DNA of 64,000 nucleotides from Chloranthus sessilifolius (lineage: Eukaryota; Streptophyta; Magnoliopsida; Chloranthales; Chloranthaceae). The notes below the pieces were generated by a model. It saw only the letters and a program-made list of their open reading frames with translations, was not told the origin of the DNA and ran no database searches. The position numbers and the translations under genes were made by a program. Location of the stretch: the NCBI GenBank assembly GCA_021018995.1, contig CM037587.1, positions 68,467,604-68,531,603 of the forward strand, read 5' to 3'. Position 1 is the stretch's first letter; every line of letters begins with the position of its first letter. Of the stretch, positions 30,480-42,500 are shown piece by piece.

Positions 30480-31994
30480 AGTGTAAAAAGAAATAAATTT
30501 TGATATATATATATGGAGATTTTTGGTTTAGATGTACCTGATTTGCTCCTTTCCTTTTGATTACCTCTTGCATTTGTCTTTCACTTTTTAGTTTCTTTAG
30601 CGCCGTCGACCTTCCTTGGGACTTAGATGCTTTCTAAGCTGGCCCGATGATGGTTGAAGGTTACTTTATACCTGCACAGGTAAAGATAACGCTATCAGTA
30701 ATTTTTGTTCTCACCTTTGCTAGTTGTCAAGGGCGTAAGTGTCTCAGACCGGGGTCTAGTAGTGAAAGATGGATATGCTGATCTTTTTCATTTCTTTTTT
30801 TTTTTTCTTTTTTTCTTCTTTTTTTTTTCTTTTTAAATAGAAATAATGCAAGAGGGAAAGCAAATAACTAGAGCAATAACAATAAAAATAAAAATGCCCA
30901 TGTGTAGGAGCGTGGTAGGATCGATAGTATAGTATCTTTGGTAGCATTTTCCAGATGGTGACTTCGTTATTTCACATCATCTTTGTGGACGAGTCGGCGT
31001 ATCTAAGGTGATTCTCCTTCTGATCCAAAAAAAATGCCCCAGTGTGCAGATGCAATGGAGCTTTCTTGGGCTTTAGATGAGCACTTGGGTCTTTAAGCAG
31101 TCATGGGTATTTGGTGAGTTGGTTTTGAAGAAAGGTTGATCGGTACTGTCATCGAACTGAGGGAGATCTCTTTGATTAGGCTAGTTGTATGTCGGGGATC
31201 TATTTTAGGGTGGTGATCATCCTATCCCATAGTTACTAGGGAGAAGTATGGTAGGTATAGTAAGTGATTGCATTAGTCATCATTCATTAGTTTTCGGTTT
31301 CATTTCTAGGAGTATCCTATAAGGCTTTTGACTTATCATTCAAAATAAGTAGAAGAGGTGGGTAAGGCTTAGTGATATGGGGAATAGTTTGTATCTAATG
31401 CTTTCCAAAAGGGGTTAGTAACAATCTTTTCCTCAGAGGGATACGAGGTGCCATAATCGAGCTCTTCGTCATGTTTCAGTACCATCAAGATCTCACATTC
31501 TATGGTTAGCAGGAGTTTATCCTCCTCCCGCCACCTTACGACAGCATCTAGTAGTATGGGGACATCAGGGTTGCCATCGCAGCTTGCTTATACATTTCTA
31601 ATAAAGTTATCAGAGATGTCCTTATTGTCTGCTTATGCTTCCTTGAGCTCATTGACTTGTTCATTCGTCGTAATGCTCTCACTAGATTTGGTTTTTTTAT
31701 ATGTATACTTGAAAGCATCCTACTAGCGCAAGAATAGTGAGTTTTGATTGAACCTAGCATCTTTATTTTTTTGCTCTAACGTCTCCTCCAATGGAGAGGG
31801 AGGGGGAAATGAGGATCGGGTGTTACTTATACTTTTGAAAGAGGTTAGGTATGTCACTAGTCCTTTGATTAGGTTGCCTGAATAAGAACGTGGGCAATAA
31901 ATTAGAGGTCTTAAGGATATTCTGAGAACTGGTGATGTGCGACTAATGAATGGGTTATGACAACTGTGGGAGTGGTAAGTATAAGTATTCAACC
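30480..31994 (-). other. TatC region between the antisense gene and pol
   Basis: No gene seen. Contains a T-rich low-complexity run at 30787-30838. Short ORFs have no recognisable domain. Confidence 0.4.
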
Positions 31995-33130
31995 ACGGGA
32001 TGTGATTATCACAAGGCTAAGGGTAGTATTTTCTAAGGTACATGGCATTCCAAGGGCTAGGGAGTTCTTCCCCATTTTGGTTTGCCAGTTTGTATGTACT
32101 TCTAGGGTATGCGGCTGTTGTAACATAAGGGCCTTCCCAGCTTGGTTTCAATTTTCCTTTTGGATGGGTGCACTTGGAAGGCATGATTTTCTTCAAGACT
32201 AATTCTCCAATATTAAAGGTTCATTCAAGGACTTTCTTATCGTAAGGCCTGGCCACTCTCCTTTGATATACCTGAGCATGATCAGCTGCCCTTAGATGTC
32301 CCTCATCGAGCTGCTCTAGCTGCTTGAGTAGGAAAATTCTCCTCTCGTCTAAGGATAGCTCATCATCGAGTTGAATCCGTAAGGATGGTACTTGTATCTC
32401 ATATGGTAGGACTGCCTCCATTCCATAGGTAAGGAGGTAGAGAGTTTAACTAGTGGCCATATGAATAGAGGTCTTATAGGCCCAGATTGCTTCTGGTAGC
32501 CATTCAGGCCAGTCGGCTGCATTGCTTGTTTCTATTGTGCATTTTAAAATTCGAATAAGCATTTTGTTTGTAACTTTCGCTTGTCCATTTCCTTGAGGGT
32601 AGAACGGTGATGAGTGGCGTAGATCGATGGTGAACTTCTTGCATAGCTTCATCTTTTCTGTGATAAATTATGGCCCGTTGTCGGTAACAAACATCCTTGA
32701 TACTCCAAACCTGGTGATGATATTCCGACTGATAAACCTTACGAGTGTTGAAGTGGTGAATCTGACATAGGATTCAGCTTCTGCCCATTTGGTGTAGTAT
32801 TCGATTGTCGTAAGTATAAACGCGTGCTTGTGAGTGTTCCCAACTGTGTCTGTGAAAGGTCCGATGACATCAAAGACCCACATTGAAAATAGCTACGGCG
32901 AGGTCATAGTGTTTAATGCAACTGATGGAACTTTGATAAGTGCGGCGTGCTCTTAGCATTGCTTGCAGAGTTGGACATAGAGGTGGCAATCTCTTATCAT
33001 TGTCAGCTAGAAGTAGCCATGTCGTGTGATTTGATCGACAAGTCTCTGTCTATCGGTGTGGGCCCCATAGGCAATAGCGTGTGCTTCTCGGATGATGTAT
33101 TGTCCTTTGGCAGTCATGACGCATCATAGC
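31995..33130 (-). pseudogene. pol: TatC integrase
   Basis: Minus-strand order: eroded H2C2 (QRLVDQITRHGYF...RDCHLYVQLCKQC, about 33050-32940); core FDVIGPFTDTVG with TTIEYYTKWAEAESY and FVTDNGP (32883-32668); SSPFYPQGNGQAKVTNKML and LPEAIWAYKTSIHMAT (32652-32446); YEIQVPSLRIQLDDEL (32421 on); then a GPY/F-type C-terminus, ELVLKKIMPS...LKPSWEGPYVTTAAYP, ending near 32010. The first catalytic Asp appears as Glu (TIEYY instead of TIDYY). Several stops separate the blocks. This integrase type is typical of Tat/Ogre-lineage elements. Confidence 0.8.
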
Positions 33131-34240
33131 AGTACTCCTTTGGTGAAGGCCTCTTTGTATAGTATTTCACCGAGTATGTAGAATCGAGCGCATCGGTTCC
33201 TTATACTCTTTTGTTCAATTTTTGTGGCATATGGAGGGACGTGTTGATGCTTCAAGAAGTTCTAGATGTCAAAATACCATGGCTGCCTGTCATCGGTTGG
33301 TGATTTTTCAAATCTTAATATAGCGACTTTGGTTTCTGACTTGATGTGATTTTTCAGAGTGGTTGCTTCTTTTGGTCCTATACTCGTGGGGAGGATTGGT
33401 AACTCTCTCTTAACGGTCCACGCTACCTCATGAGCAAGCACTGTCAGCCTTTCGATGAAGAAGGTCTTGGTACTTTGTCTGATGGGTATTTGAATGACCG
33501 AGGCTAGAGTGGTAAGGAAGTCTGCGAACTCGTTTTCTAATATAGGGATGTGCGTGAAAGAGATTCTTTCAAATTTCTTTACCAAATATTGAGTGATTTT
33601 TAGGTATGCCATCAGTCTCCTTTCCTTGGTTTTCCATTCTCCTATAACTTGCGAGATTATTACCTTGGAGTCACCGATGGTTTTCAACTATTTAATGCTT
33701 AATTATAGTGCTGCTCGTAGTCCAGCTATGAAAGCTTCATATTCTATAATATTATTAGTGACAGGAAAATCTAATTGAAAAGCCTTAGGTATGACAACTC
33801 CTTCCGGGCTTAGGAGAACTATCTCGATACCTTTTTCTTTGTGATTTAGAGCATCTTCGAAATAAAGGGTCCATGACGTCTCATCGGGCTCTTCGTTATG
33901 AATTGTGAGTAAGTCTTCATCCAGGAAATTTGCATGTACGGGCTCATCACTCGGGAGTGGGAGATCTGCGAAGTAATCAACGATTGCTTGTCCTTTGATC
34001 ACCTTCTACGTGACGTAAGTGATATCAAATTCTTGCAAGAGCATATACCAGCAAGGAATCTTTCCTGATATGGCAGGCTTCTCGAATACATACTTCAAAG
34101 GGTCCATTCGGCATAGTACTAATATCTTATGTGCTCCGAAGTACTGTCGTAATTTGGTTGAGGCCCACACCAATGTGAGGCAGGTCTTCTCCATTGGAGT
34201 GTATTTCCGTTCGTACTCGACCATCACCCTATTAAGGTAG
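33131..34240 (-). pseudogene. pol: TatC RNase H and second (archaeal-type) RNase H
   Basis: 34227-34006 holds the retroviral RNase H tail (YTPMEKTCLTLVWA, LRQYFGAHKI, DPLKYVFEKP). 34002-33703 starts the extra RNase H domain that marks the Tat lineage: TSWTLYFEDALN, GIEIVLLSPEGVVIP and NNIIEYEAFIAGLRAAL. 33687-33262 continues with IGDSKVIISQVIGEW and ENEFADFLTTLASV. The active-site FDG motif reads FED here. Frames are separated by stops at about 34005 and 33690. Confidence 0.8.
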
Positions 34241-35290
34241 CAGATAGCCTTCTCTCTTTTACTGTCTTTTTCATATTATCCCAAGATTACTCTCATTGCT
34301 TTGTCATTCGTTGAGAGGTATAGGATTAGGGGTCTTTCGGGAATTGGTGGTGATAGTATTGGCAGGTTAAGGAGGTATTTTTTTATATTGCCAAAGGCTT
34401 GTTGACACTGGTCATCCCATTTGTACTAAGTTCTTCCTTTAAGTATTCTGTAGAAAGGATCGCATCTATTTGAATATTGAGAGATGAATCTCCTGAAGAA
34501 TTGCAATCTTCGTATCAGGCCTTGTAATTCTTTGATATTGCTGGGAGGTGGCATCTCAAGGATTGCTCTGACGATTGCGGGGTCCACTTCGATCCCCCGC
34601 TTGCTGACTATAAAACTGAGTAATTTTCCGGAAGTGACTCCGAAGACACATTTATTTGGGTTCATTTTTAACTAATATTTCTTAGCTCTTTATAACACCA
34701 GTTGGAGTGCTTCAATATGTCCTACTCTTGTTTGGGACTTCACTAATATGTTATCAATGTAGACTTCTACACATTTATGCATCATGTCGTGAAAAATAGC
34801 TATCATGGCACGTTGATACATGGCTCCTATGTTTTTGAGCCCAAAAGGCATGACGATGTAATTGTAAGTTCCCCATGGTGTGGTAAAAGAAGTCTTCTCT
34901 TGGTCGGACTCTGCTAATTTGATCTGATTATACCAGAGAAATCATCCATAAAGGATAGCATCTCATGTCCAGCGGTGTTGTCGACTAGAGTGTCACTGTG
35001 CGGATGTGGGAAGTCATCTTTTGGGCATGCGTGGTTGAGGTTTGGAAAGTCAATATAAACTCACACTCTGTCGTCTTTCTTAGTGACAGGTATTATGTTG
35101 GCGACCCATTTGGGGTAGAGGACGACTCGGATGAATTTGGCTTTGAGTAACTTGCCAACTTCCTCTTTAACTTGAAGGGCGGCTTGTGGGTGGATCCTAC
35201 AGAGTTTTTGCTTAACAGGTTTTGCATCAGGTTCCAAGACGAGACAATGTTCTACAAAACATGGGTCTAAACTAGGCATATCTTCATAGG
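34241..35290 (-). pseudogene. pol: TatC reverse transcriptase, catalytic Asp lost
   Basis: 35279-35061 gives the RT entry region (MPSLDPCFVEHCLVLEPDAK, then KFIRVVLYPKWVANIIPVTK). A fragmented stretch to 34760 contains MPFGLKN-like and HDMMHK blocks. The catalytic motif reads YIDN: the second Asp is Asn, codon 34752-34750, a G-to-A change. 34665-34426 has MNPNKCVFGVTSGKLLSFIV and RRFISQYSNRCDPF. Several frameshifts. RT would copy element RNA to cDNA; this copy cannot. Confidence 0.8.
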
Positions 35291-36834
35291 ACCATGCAAA
35301 GGAGTCGAGGTGTTCTTGTAGGACTTGTACGATTTGTCGATGTTCCTTCGAGTTGAGCGTTGCGCTAATTAGTAACCTCTTGGGTTTCTCTTTAGTGCCA
35401 CAGTGATTTCTTTTATAGGTTCCGTGGCAGTTTAGGTTTGCTTGTCAAAATGCTTGATAACTCGTTGAAAGTCCTGCGCCTCCTCAGGGACTGGTGTTTC
35501 TTCTTCATCCTGGGTAAGCTCATATACTGTGAAATTGCTACACCGGGGATTCGGTTTTGCGAAAGGTAACCCTTCATCAGTATAATTTATGACTGGGAGA
35601 TCTTTGATAAGGTGAATGTCAAGTCTATTAATCCTCTTCTCAAAGTCGTGAAGTATTTCATCTGGTATGATCATTGGCTTGTTGTTTAACTTGGATGCCT
35701 TATGTCCTCGTGCGGGAGATGGGATAGAAGTCTTAGGAGAGACGTCTCCTTGTTGGCCGTAAAATTGGTTTGGGACGAAGGGTTCCAGTTCTTTTTTGGA
35801 GTTTTTTTATTTTTTTGGATTTTGTATTTCTAAATTTTTAGGGTTTTCCAAATTTTCTATTTTTTTAATTTTTGATAGTACATATGGTACAAGGTTGGTC
35901 GCCTCAAGAGGTGCCGGGAGATTTGCTTCCTCTAACTGAGGGAGCGAGATGGCTGTTGGAGCCGTTCAGGTGATTCTTCGAGACATGTGGATTTGTTATG
36001 AATTTGGCATTTTTTTTTTGAAGTCCTAATCTAATGAGACCTTTTGAATAAGTGATGTAGGTGATAGCGGCATTGTCATTCAGATTTTCTCTATCACATT
36101 GATTGCCTCATCTTCGAAGAAGCTCTGGAAATCATAATTGATCGAACTATCATCCTCTGAGTTATAATACAGTTGTTCTTCTTGATGAGGGTGACCTCCC
36201 AAGGGATCCTCAGGGGTAGCGAGCTCTTTCCCTTGAACTTTGTAATATGCTAGGATAAGCACGCATGCTCGACAGAGAGGCTGATAATGGTGAGAAATGT
36301 AGGGAGATCCCCAAGGGCATTCCCATCCTTCTAGGTTGGATTCGAGGTTGGTATTGAACTCGTCTTCTTGATTTGACAATGCTTGAAGTCCTAGGTTAGC
36401 CTGCTCTACTAGCTTGAGTGCAGGGAGGTCTATCTAATAGTTCTCATCGTCACTCGGAGGAGGTTGCCATTCTTCCTCGAGAGATTTCCAAAATATTTGG
36501 AGTTGTGGTGTGTCTAGGGATGGAGGAGTGTCTAGTTCAAGTTCCTCTTCAAACTCTATGAGGGTGATGTGGGTGTTTCTCCCTGGGTCAACCAAATGAC
36601 TATTGAAATTTTCTTCTTCTTGTGCTGGTAGCTGAGTTGGTGGGTTGTTACTTGCTTTCGTTGTTATAAGGTTGGAGTCGTTCGATTCTACCTTTACAGA
36701 ATGTCGGACGCAACTAGCAAAGCATTCCAATATGCTGGTGCATGCCCTACAGTGGGGTTGGTATGGGTGAGCGATACACGGGAGTCCCACGGGCATTCCC
36801 ATCCTCCAAGGCCAAGGCCGAGGCAGATGCTACG
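35291..36834 (-). pseudogene. TatC region upstream of RT, with a duplicated acidic segment
   Basis: Two minus-strand frames, 36379-36080 and 36802-36434, repeat the same unit: a WGSPYISHHYQPLCRAC / VGLPCIAHPYQPHCRAC block followed by an acidic tail. 35674-35432 is a further acidic linker (DLPVINYTDEGLPF). No protease motif or gag core is visible, so part may be deleted. Cut at 36834/36835 by Athila-2. Function unrecognised. Confidence 0.5.
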
Positions 36835-39517
36835 TGTTATTCACTGAAAAGTACCACTTTTCACCTCTTAATCTAGCCTTTGATAGACCTTGAAGTAGAC
36901 TAACAATCATTTGTTAAGTGTGTTTTGTAGTTAGCAATAATTTGTGTAGCTTAATACGAAATCCATCCTTTTTAGCCCAAAGAAGAGGAAGAAGACATAC
37001 AAAGATGACAGCTGAGCCAAAGCCTAATGAAACACCCTAGTTGTGCTCACCATGGTGACTCATTTGCTGGTCATCATTGACCAAAAGCCTAGCAGATGGA
37101 TAAATTTGGCTGAGAGTAGAGAAACTGTAACAACAGAAAGTGCAATGCATCAGAGCATAGAAAAAATGATCTCGCAGAGTTGAGAAGCTCCCTCGCAAAG
37201 CTAAGGATGCAATGGAAGATGCCCTCGCGCAGATAGGGCGCGCAGTCAAGAGGAGAGCTATAAAGACATCGTGAAGATCTCGTGGATTAAAATCCTTAGA
37301 ATTTTTAGTCGCGAAGCGCTCTTAGAGATCAAGCTTTAAAACAGTCGCGCGAAGAACATAGCGAGTCCATGTGTGTACTAAACAAAATTCCACCTCGCAG
37401 AGTTCGTTCGTGGCCCTGGAAGAGAGAGACGCCTAGAATTCTCCTCACATAAATCTCGCGAACTCTGAAGCCTTACCAATTACTACTCGAGCACAGAAGC
37501 ATACCTATGTTAGTACTCAACGAGAGAGAGAGCTTCTGAAGCTCTAGCGCGCGAAGAAGTCTAGGTACTCCAGATCATCTCTGTGACAGAATTACAGTGC
37601 AAAGGAGATGTGCAATGAACTGAAGATTCACTACGTGAGTGAGCACTTCCCACCAACCAAAACCTACTCCACAAAGGCTCTGAATCTGCGTGATTGAATG
37701 AGTGCATACTCCAAGCCCGTGAAGTATGGGCTCCCCACTTCTCAGTTTTAACTCAAGGACCTTTTGGGAATTTCCTAAGGCTAGGGAACGCATCTCGAGG
37801 CATAGATTTCGAGGTGCAAGTCTTAAGGCATTCAAGGGTTGTAACAGTGCCACATATGCTGGAAAAATTATGGTAAATCTCTTCAGAGCCAAGGCTGTAT
37901 GGATAGAGTATATAAGCTACACTTAGAGTTTAGTTTTATCATCGACCCTTCTTTTCATCCTCTATCAGCTGTGAGCTCCAGTAGGCTAGGGTTAGGGTTC
38001 AATCATCTCTTTTTCCCATTTTTTCTTCTCTCTTAGCCCAACACTTGTTGGCTAATCCCCCTGTATGCAGTTAGGTTTAGTTTATTTCAATTTGTATTAG
38101 GTTTTGGATACATTGGGATCTTGGATGAGCAGTTGTGTATAGACTACAGCCTGGAGGCAGTTCATTATAAGGTTTGCTATTATTAATGGATTGCTATTTT
38201 AAATGACTAATGAATCTAAAGATCTTATGGTTCCCTTAGATGCCTATAGGATCCATGTATTTGGGCTAGCCCATTCAGTTTCCAGTAGATCTATTGTTTA
38301 CCATCTGATTTCTCTTGGTTTGATAGCCCCATGGAAAGCAATGACGGATCTGTAGTGAGATCTAAGAAGCTCGGAGGCTTGTGGACCATGGTGGTTGCAG
38401 TAGTTTTCATGCTCTTTCTCGGACCTCTATGGTATGGACAGACCAATGGGATACCCTGTGACCATTTGAGTGGACAGAGTATAGCCCTATGGTGGTGTCC
38501 AGCCACATGTTTAAGGAAGATTCGTCTCCCCTGCACATGAGCTTCTAGAGCCTTGTGAGGAGGTTTGTATAGGAACTGGTTCCCCTCTATTTTACCTAAC
38601 CGACATCAGCTGTTAGATCTGATCTCTCTGTAGTAATTGTAGCTTAAGGCTGAGTCATTGCAGACCTTTTGTAGTAATGACTAGCTAGATTTAGAGCTCT
38701 ATTCAACCTGTTCCATGGCCCTTTTTGTGGGCACCAATGAGCTATTGGCCTTGGTAAAGCAAATAGGATCTTATGGGTTGGAATACCTATGGATGTCAGC
38801 CAGATCTATGCGCAGATCGGGGGAGCTTGTAGCACTGACATTACATAGTGCTGCAATAGTATTCATGGCTTGATCTGGTCCAGTGGCTGGGGAAATGATC
38901 AGTCCACTCCTCTGGACTAGATTGGCAATTTCTGGTTTAACTAATCGGATTTGACAGACTCTATAGGATAGGCTGTGACCATGTGAGTGGACAGCCTATA
39001 GCCTTAAGAGCACCCCAAATGGCATGGATTAAACTAGATATTTCTACCTTATTGAGGCTTTTGATAGCATCTCAGCAAGGAGCACTGTAGAGACAGACTA
39101 AATTTGAATTACATTACTGCTTTAACTTTGAACTTAACCTGCTTATTTCTCACCAATTTTGATATTTTATTTTGGTACACACCATCACCATCTTCTTCTT
39201 AACCCTTTCTTCAGGATAGGGCTATATTTTATTTCTTTATTTTTAGGATTAATTTAGTGTAGTCGTGACACCCAGCTCCCCTTCTTTAGGATTGTCAGAT
39301 TTGTAGCTAGATCTAGAGGCCTAATATGATAGCCCATTTTGGGTTCTAGATCAATTTCTCTGTGGGACAAACTCTTATTTATCAAAACTTGTTAGAATAG
39401 GCCCTATTTCTTGCAGGTCTAGGATTATTTTGGTTGTACTGAATCCATTCTTTTATTTTACTTTGTCTTTAAATTTGTTTCTACCACAACACAATAAACA
39501 ACACCAGTACTCCAACA
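36835..39517 (+). repeat. 5' LTR of Athila-2
   Basis: TGTTATTCACTGAAAAG (36835) to ...CTCCAACA (39517), followed nine bases later by the PBS. The U3 (37140-37570) has about a dozen CTCGCAGAG / CTCGCGAAG / GCGCGAAG words. TATA at 37909-37916. Small ORFs inside are not genes. Confidence 0.9.
37909..37916 (+). promoter_or_regulatory. TATA box, Athila-2 5' LTR
   Basis: TATATAAG; the 3' LTR equivalent is 48144-48151. Confidence 0.7.
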
Positions 39518-39526
39518 ATAAGTTTT

Positions 39527-39544
39527 TGGCACCGCTGCCGAGAA
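39527..39544 (+). other. Primer-binding site of Athila-2
   Basis: TGGCACCGCTGCCGAGAA differs at few positions from TGGCGCCGTTGCCGGGGA, which I recall as the Asp-tRNA-type site of Athila elements. Confidence 0.8.
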
Positions 39545-39806
39545 GATTGATCTTTTTAGTAGACCTGAGTTGTACTATAATTTAGAGTTCCAAATTCTTT
39601 GTAGCTGTACCTAAACTAGAATAAAAGTACTACTGATTCTTTGTGGAATTTTGCAGAAATGGATAACAGAAGAAGGGAAAAGTTAGAGCTACAGTTGGAG
39701 TGAAGCTAGCTCTGTTTGCACTTACTTTCTCCAAAATCTCAGTCCATTTATGTTTACTTCCCTATTGTTTGTTTAGTGTAAATCTGTGTAGTTATTAATT
39801 TTTTGT

Positions 39807-41290
39807 TTGAAATATTCTTTGTGTGTGCTTGTGAGCATTTTCTCTACTTCCTGTGGGTGTGAGTATATGTATGGTAAAAGGTCTTTAAACTCTGAGCTAG
39901 AACTTTCAAATCTAGAGGTTGAAAGGATCTTTAGACCTGGACGCATCCCACAGGGCCCTGCTATTAAAATTGAACCAGCTATCATGGCTGAGAGGCAGAG
40001 AATACTAAAGGAGTACAATGCACCTAGGGAGTACACCTCTCCCTTCTGCATTCAATTATCCTCTATTGAAGGAAATTATGAGATTAAATCCTCCACCATC
40101 TATATGCTGCCTTCATTTCATGGGCTTAGTAAAGAAGATCTCTATAAGCATATAGATAAATTTTTAGCACTTTGCACTACCTTCAATATTGCTGACTTAG
40201 GACCTGAGGCCGCTAAACTGAGGCTTTCTCCTTTCTCACTAAAGGATAAAGCCATCACATGGCTATCAAAGCTCCCAGCCAACATCATACAGGCATGGAG
40301 TGACCTTCAAATCAAATTCCTGACCAAATTCTTTCCCATAAATAAAATCAGCCAGATGAGGACAAATATTTTGTCATTCACTCAGTCCTCAACTGAGGAT
40401 TTTCATAAAGCTTGGGAAAGATTCCAGGAGATGTTAAAATAATGCCCCCATAACCAAATCTCAATGTGGTAGCTTGTCCAAGTATTTATCAAGGAATTAA
40501 TTCCAAGAGCAGGGATATGGTGGATGCTTCCTGTGATGGTAGTTACCTCCACAAGACAGTTGAGGAAGCTTGAGAGCTATTTGACATAATAGGGGAAAAT
40601 TCCATACAGTAGGAGTCTCTATCACGCAATGGTAGTCAGACTCCAGCTACGATGGTAAAAGATGCCACCCCTAGAGGTAGAATATTTGAAGTGAAGGTGC
40701 AAGGTGATCTGGAGAGGAAGGTGGATAACCTGAGCTTGAAGTTTGACAAATTGATGAATGTGATGCAGCCCCGGATGGTTGCACAAGTGGAGGAGGCATG
40801 TCTGATATGCCAATCTCCCACACATTCTATTAATGATTGTCTATCTGTCACCCAATTTCCAAATTTTGCTATGGAGTAAGCCAATGCTGCTCAAACTTTT
40901 GGGCAGCAGCCTGTTGGGTATTCTTAGAGGAACCACCTAAATCTGAGGTGGAGACAAGATCCATATCCTTATCCCCAACAGCAGCAAATGGTAGCTCCTT
41001 ACAAACCCCAGCACCAGTTTAATCAAGGTTACCCACCAAGGCAAAATTTTATGTTACCTGCCCCACCATCCAACTAGTTGGCCATGCCCCCACAACAGAC
41101 CAGATCCTCTTCATTTGAAGAGCAGATGCTGGCTTTAATGCAAAACTTGGGGAGCTTGGTGCAGACTGTCAATTCTCATAGACAGAGCATCAAGAAGATT
41201 GAGGACAAGCTGGGCTAGATTTATAATCTCTGAATAGGAGGGAGGAAGGAAAATTGCCTAATCTGCCCATGACAAATTCAAAAGGTCAGT
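39807..41290 (+). pseudogene. gag: Athila-2 gag
   Basis: The clean frame 39807-40442 carries an Athila-type Gag core. From about residue 80 on it reads FCIQLSSIEGNYEIKSSTIY, LPSFHGLSKEDLYKHIDKFL, then LRLSPFSLKDKAITWLSKLP and IKFLTKFFPINKISQMR. A TAA interrupts just before CPHNQIS, a block expected inside Gag. After a frameshift, a CCHC zinc knuckle CLICQSPTHSINDC lies at about 40799-40840, then a Gln/Pro-rich tail and SIKKIEDKLG. The true start is uncertain: the first 45 residues from 39807 look unlike Gag and a start nearer 39984 is possible. Gag would form the particle; the knuckle binds RNA. Confidence 0.8.
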
Positions 41291-41784
41291 ATATGATTAG
41301 TGATGCATCCTCTACTCAGGAGGAAGCTAGTGCCCAGTGATCTACATCTTGGTAACAAGTGTATCATATGTATAAAAAATTTGGTTTTGATTTGTGTTGG
41401 TTAGAGTCCTGTCTGTTGTGTTTTCGTGAGTTTCTTAGATTACTTATGTTGCTTTGCCAGTGTTTGCATTTTGTGATTGAATACATGTGCATACGTGTCA
41501 TCTGAATAGGTTGTGTATGTTTATTGATGAATGTTTGAGGTGCCCTTATCATAATTTGCATAAAGTTGAGCTGAAAACCTATTTTTAGGATTTTGTAATG
41601 TTGATAAACTGTTAATTGAAATTGGGCATATATTTTTCATGCTTGAAATGAAGTACCTCTCTGAGGGTTGGTGCTCATGTATAGTGTTTGGGTGCACAAC
41701 AGCAAGGATGCACCAACCAATGTGCTGCACTGGGCTGAAGGAGTAAAAGTTATGACAAAATGCTATCACACAAATCTAGAGGAT
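41291..41784 (+). other. Spacer after Athila-2 gag
   Basis: No gene or domain seen. This is where pol would be expected. Confidence 0.5.
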
Positions 41785-42135
41785 TTAAATTTACTGCGCG
41801 AGCCATCCCTAGCTTGCTTGCATGCTAAAAGACCTGATTTTTGGCTGAAAAAGTGCCTCGCAGAGTTCCTTTCTACTCCGCGAGCCCACTATGAGAGTAA
41901 AAATATGCCATGTGTAGTGTTCTGTGCGGCTGCTGCGTGAAGTAATAATTCTGAAAGGTAATAGCTGTCGGACACCAAAGACACAGTTTCAACTCTCGAA
42001 TTTCAATGTGTGGAAGTTTGTTCTTCTGCGCGACAGAACGTCTCACAGTTTTAAATGCCAATTGCGCGAGAATTTTACTCCGCGAGAGCCTGTTGCCAAC
42101 TCCGTGAACCGCGGGATTTGCTCTATAAACTCAGC
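41785..42135 (+). promoter_or_regulatory. Internal promoter-like region with the LTR's CTCGCAGAG motif
   Basis: GCGCGAG, CTCGCAGAGTT (41857-41867, identical to LTR words at 37171-37181 and 37394-37404), CCGCGAG, GCGCGAC, GCGCGAG and CCGCGAG occur within 350 bp. A TATA box TATAAAC at 42124-42130 and a CT-rich leader follow. ORF2 starts 370 bp downstream. Confidence 0.6.
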
Positions 42136-42500
42136 GAAGTCCCTCATTTTCTTCATTTCATCTGTCTGCCCTAGTTACCCCGCACCAAGACTGAAATTCC
42201 CTTTCTCTTCTTTCTTCTCTACTCTTGAACCCACACCACCTTAAGCATTTTCCTCTCACCATTTTGTTTCCCAGCTACTCTTGGTTACTTTGAATGAGGT
42301 TTGGGGGGATTTGAGCCACTGTGCACAATTTTAGGTGGAACCTTAGCTCTCAACTAGTACGATCTCCATTCTTTCTCTTCCCTGTGTTTGATTTATTTAA
42401 AAGAAGAGAAGAAGGGAAAAATTTGAAGCTTCTGTGCTTACTTAGTGTGATTGGCATTTTCCCAGAGTTGTGACCCCTAATTGTGCTAATCTAAGCACCT

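Noticed and set aside
30787-30840. T-rich run as a poly(A) tail of a minus-strand retrocopy
   Set aside because: Interrupted by C bases, no target-site duplication and no coding sequence beside it; simple low complexity fits better.
38331-38540. ORF with a hydrophobic stretch inside the Athila-2 5' LTR (copy at 48568-48777)
   Set aside because: Lies inside both LTRs and shows no family match; normal LTR sequence is enough to explain it.
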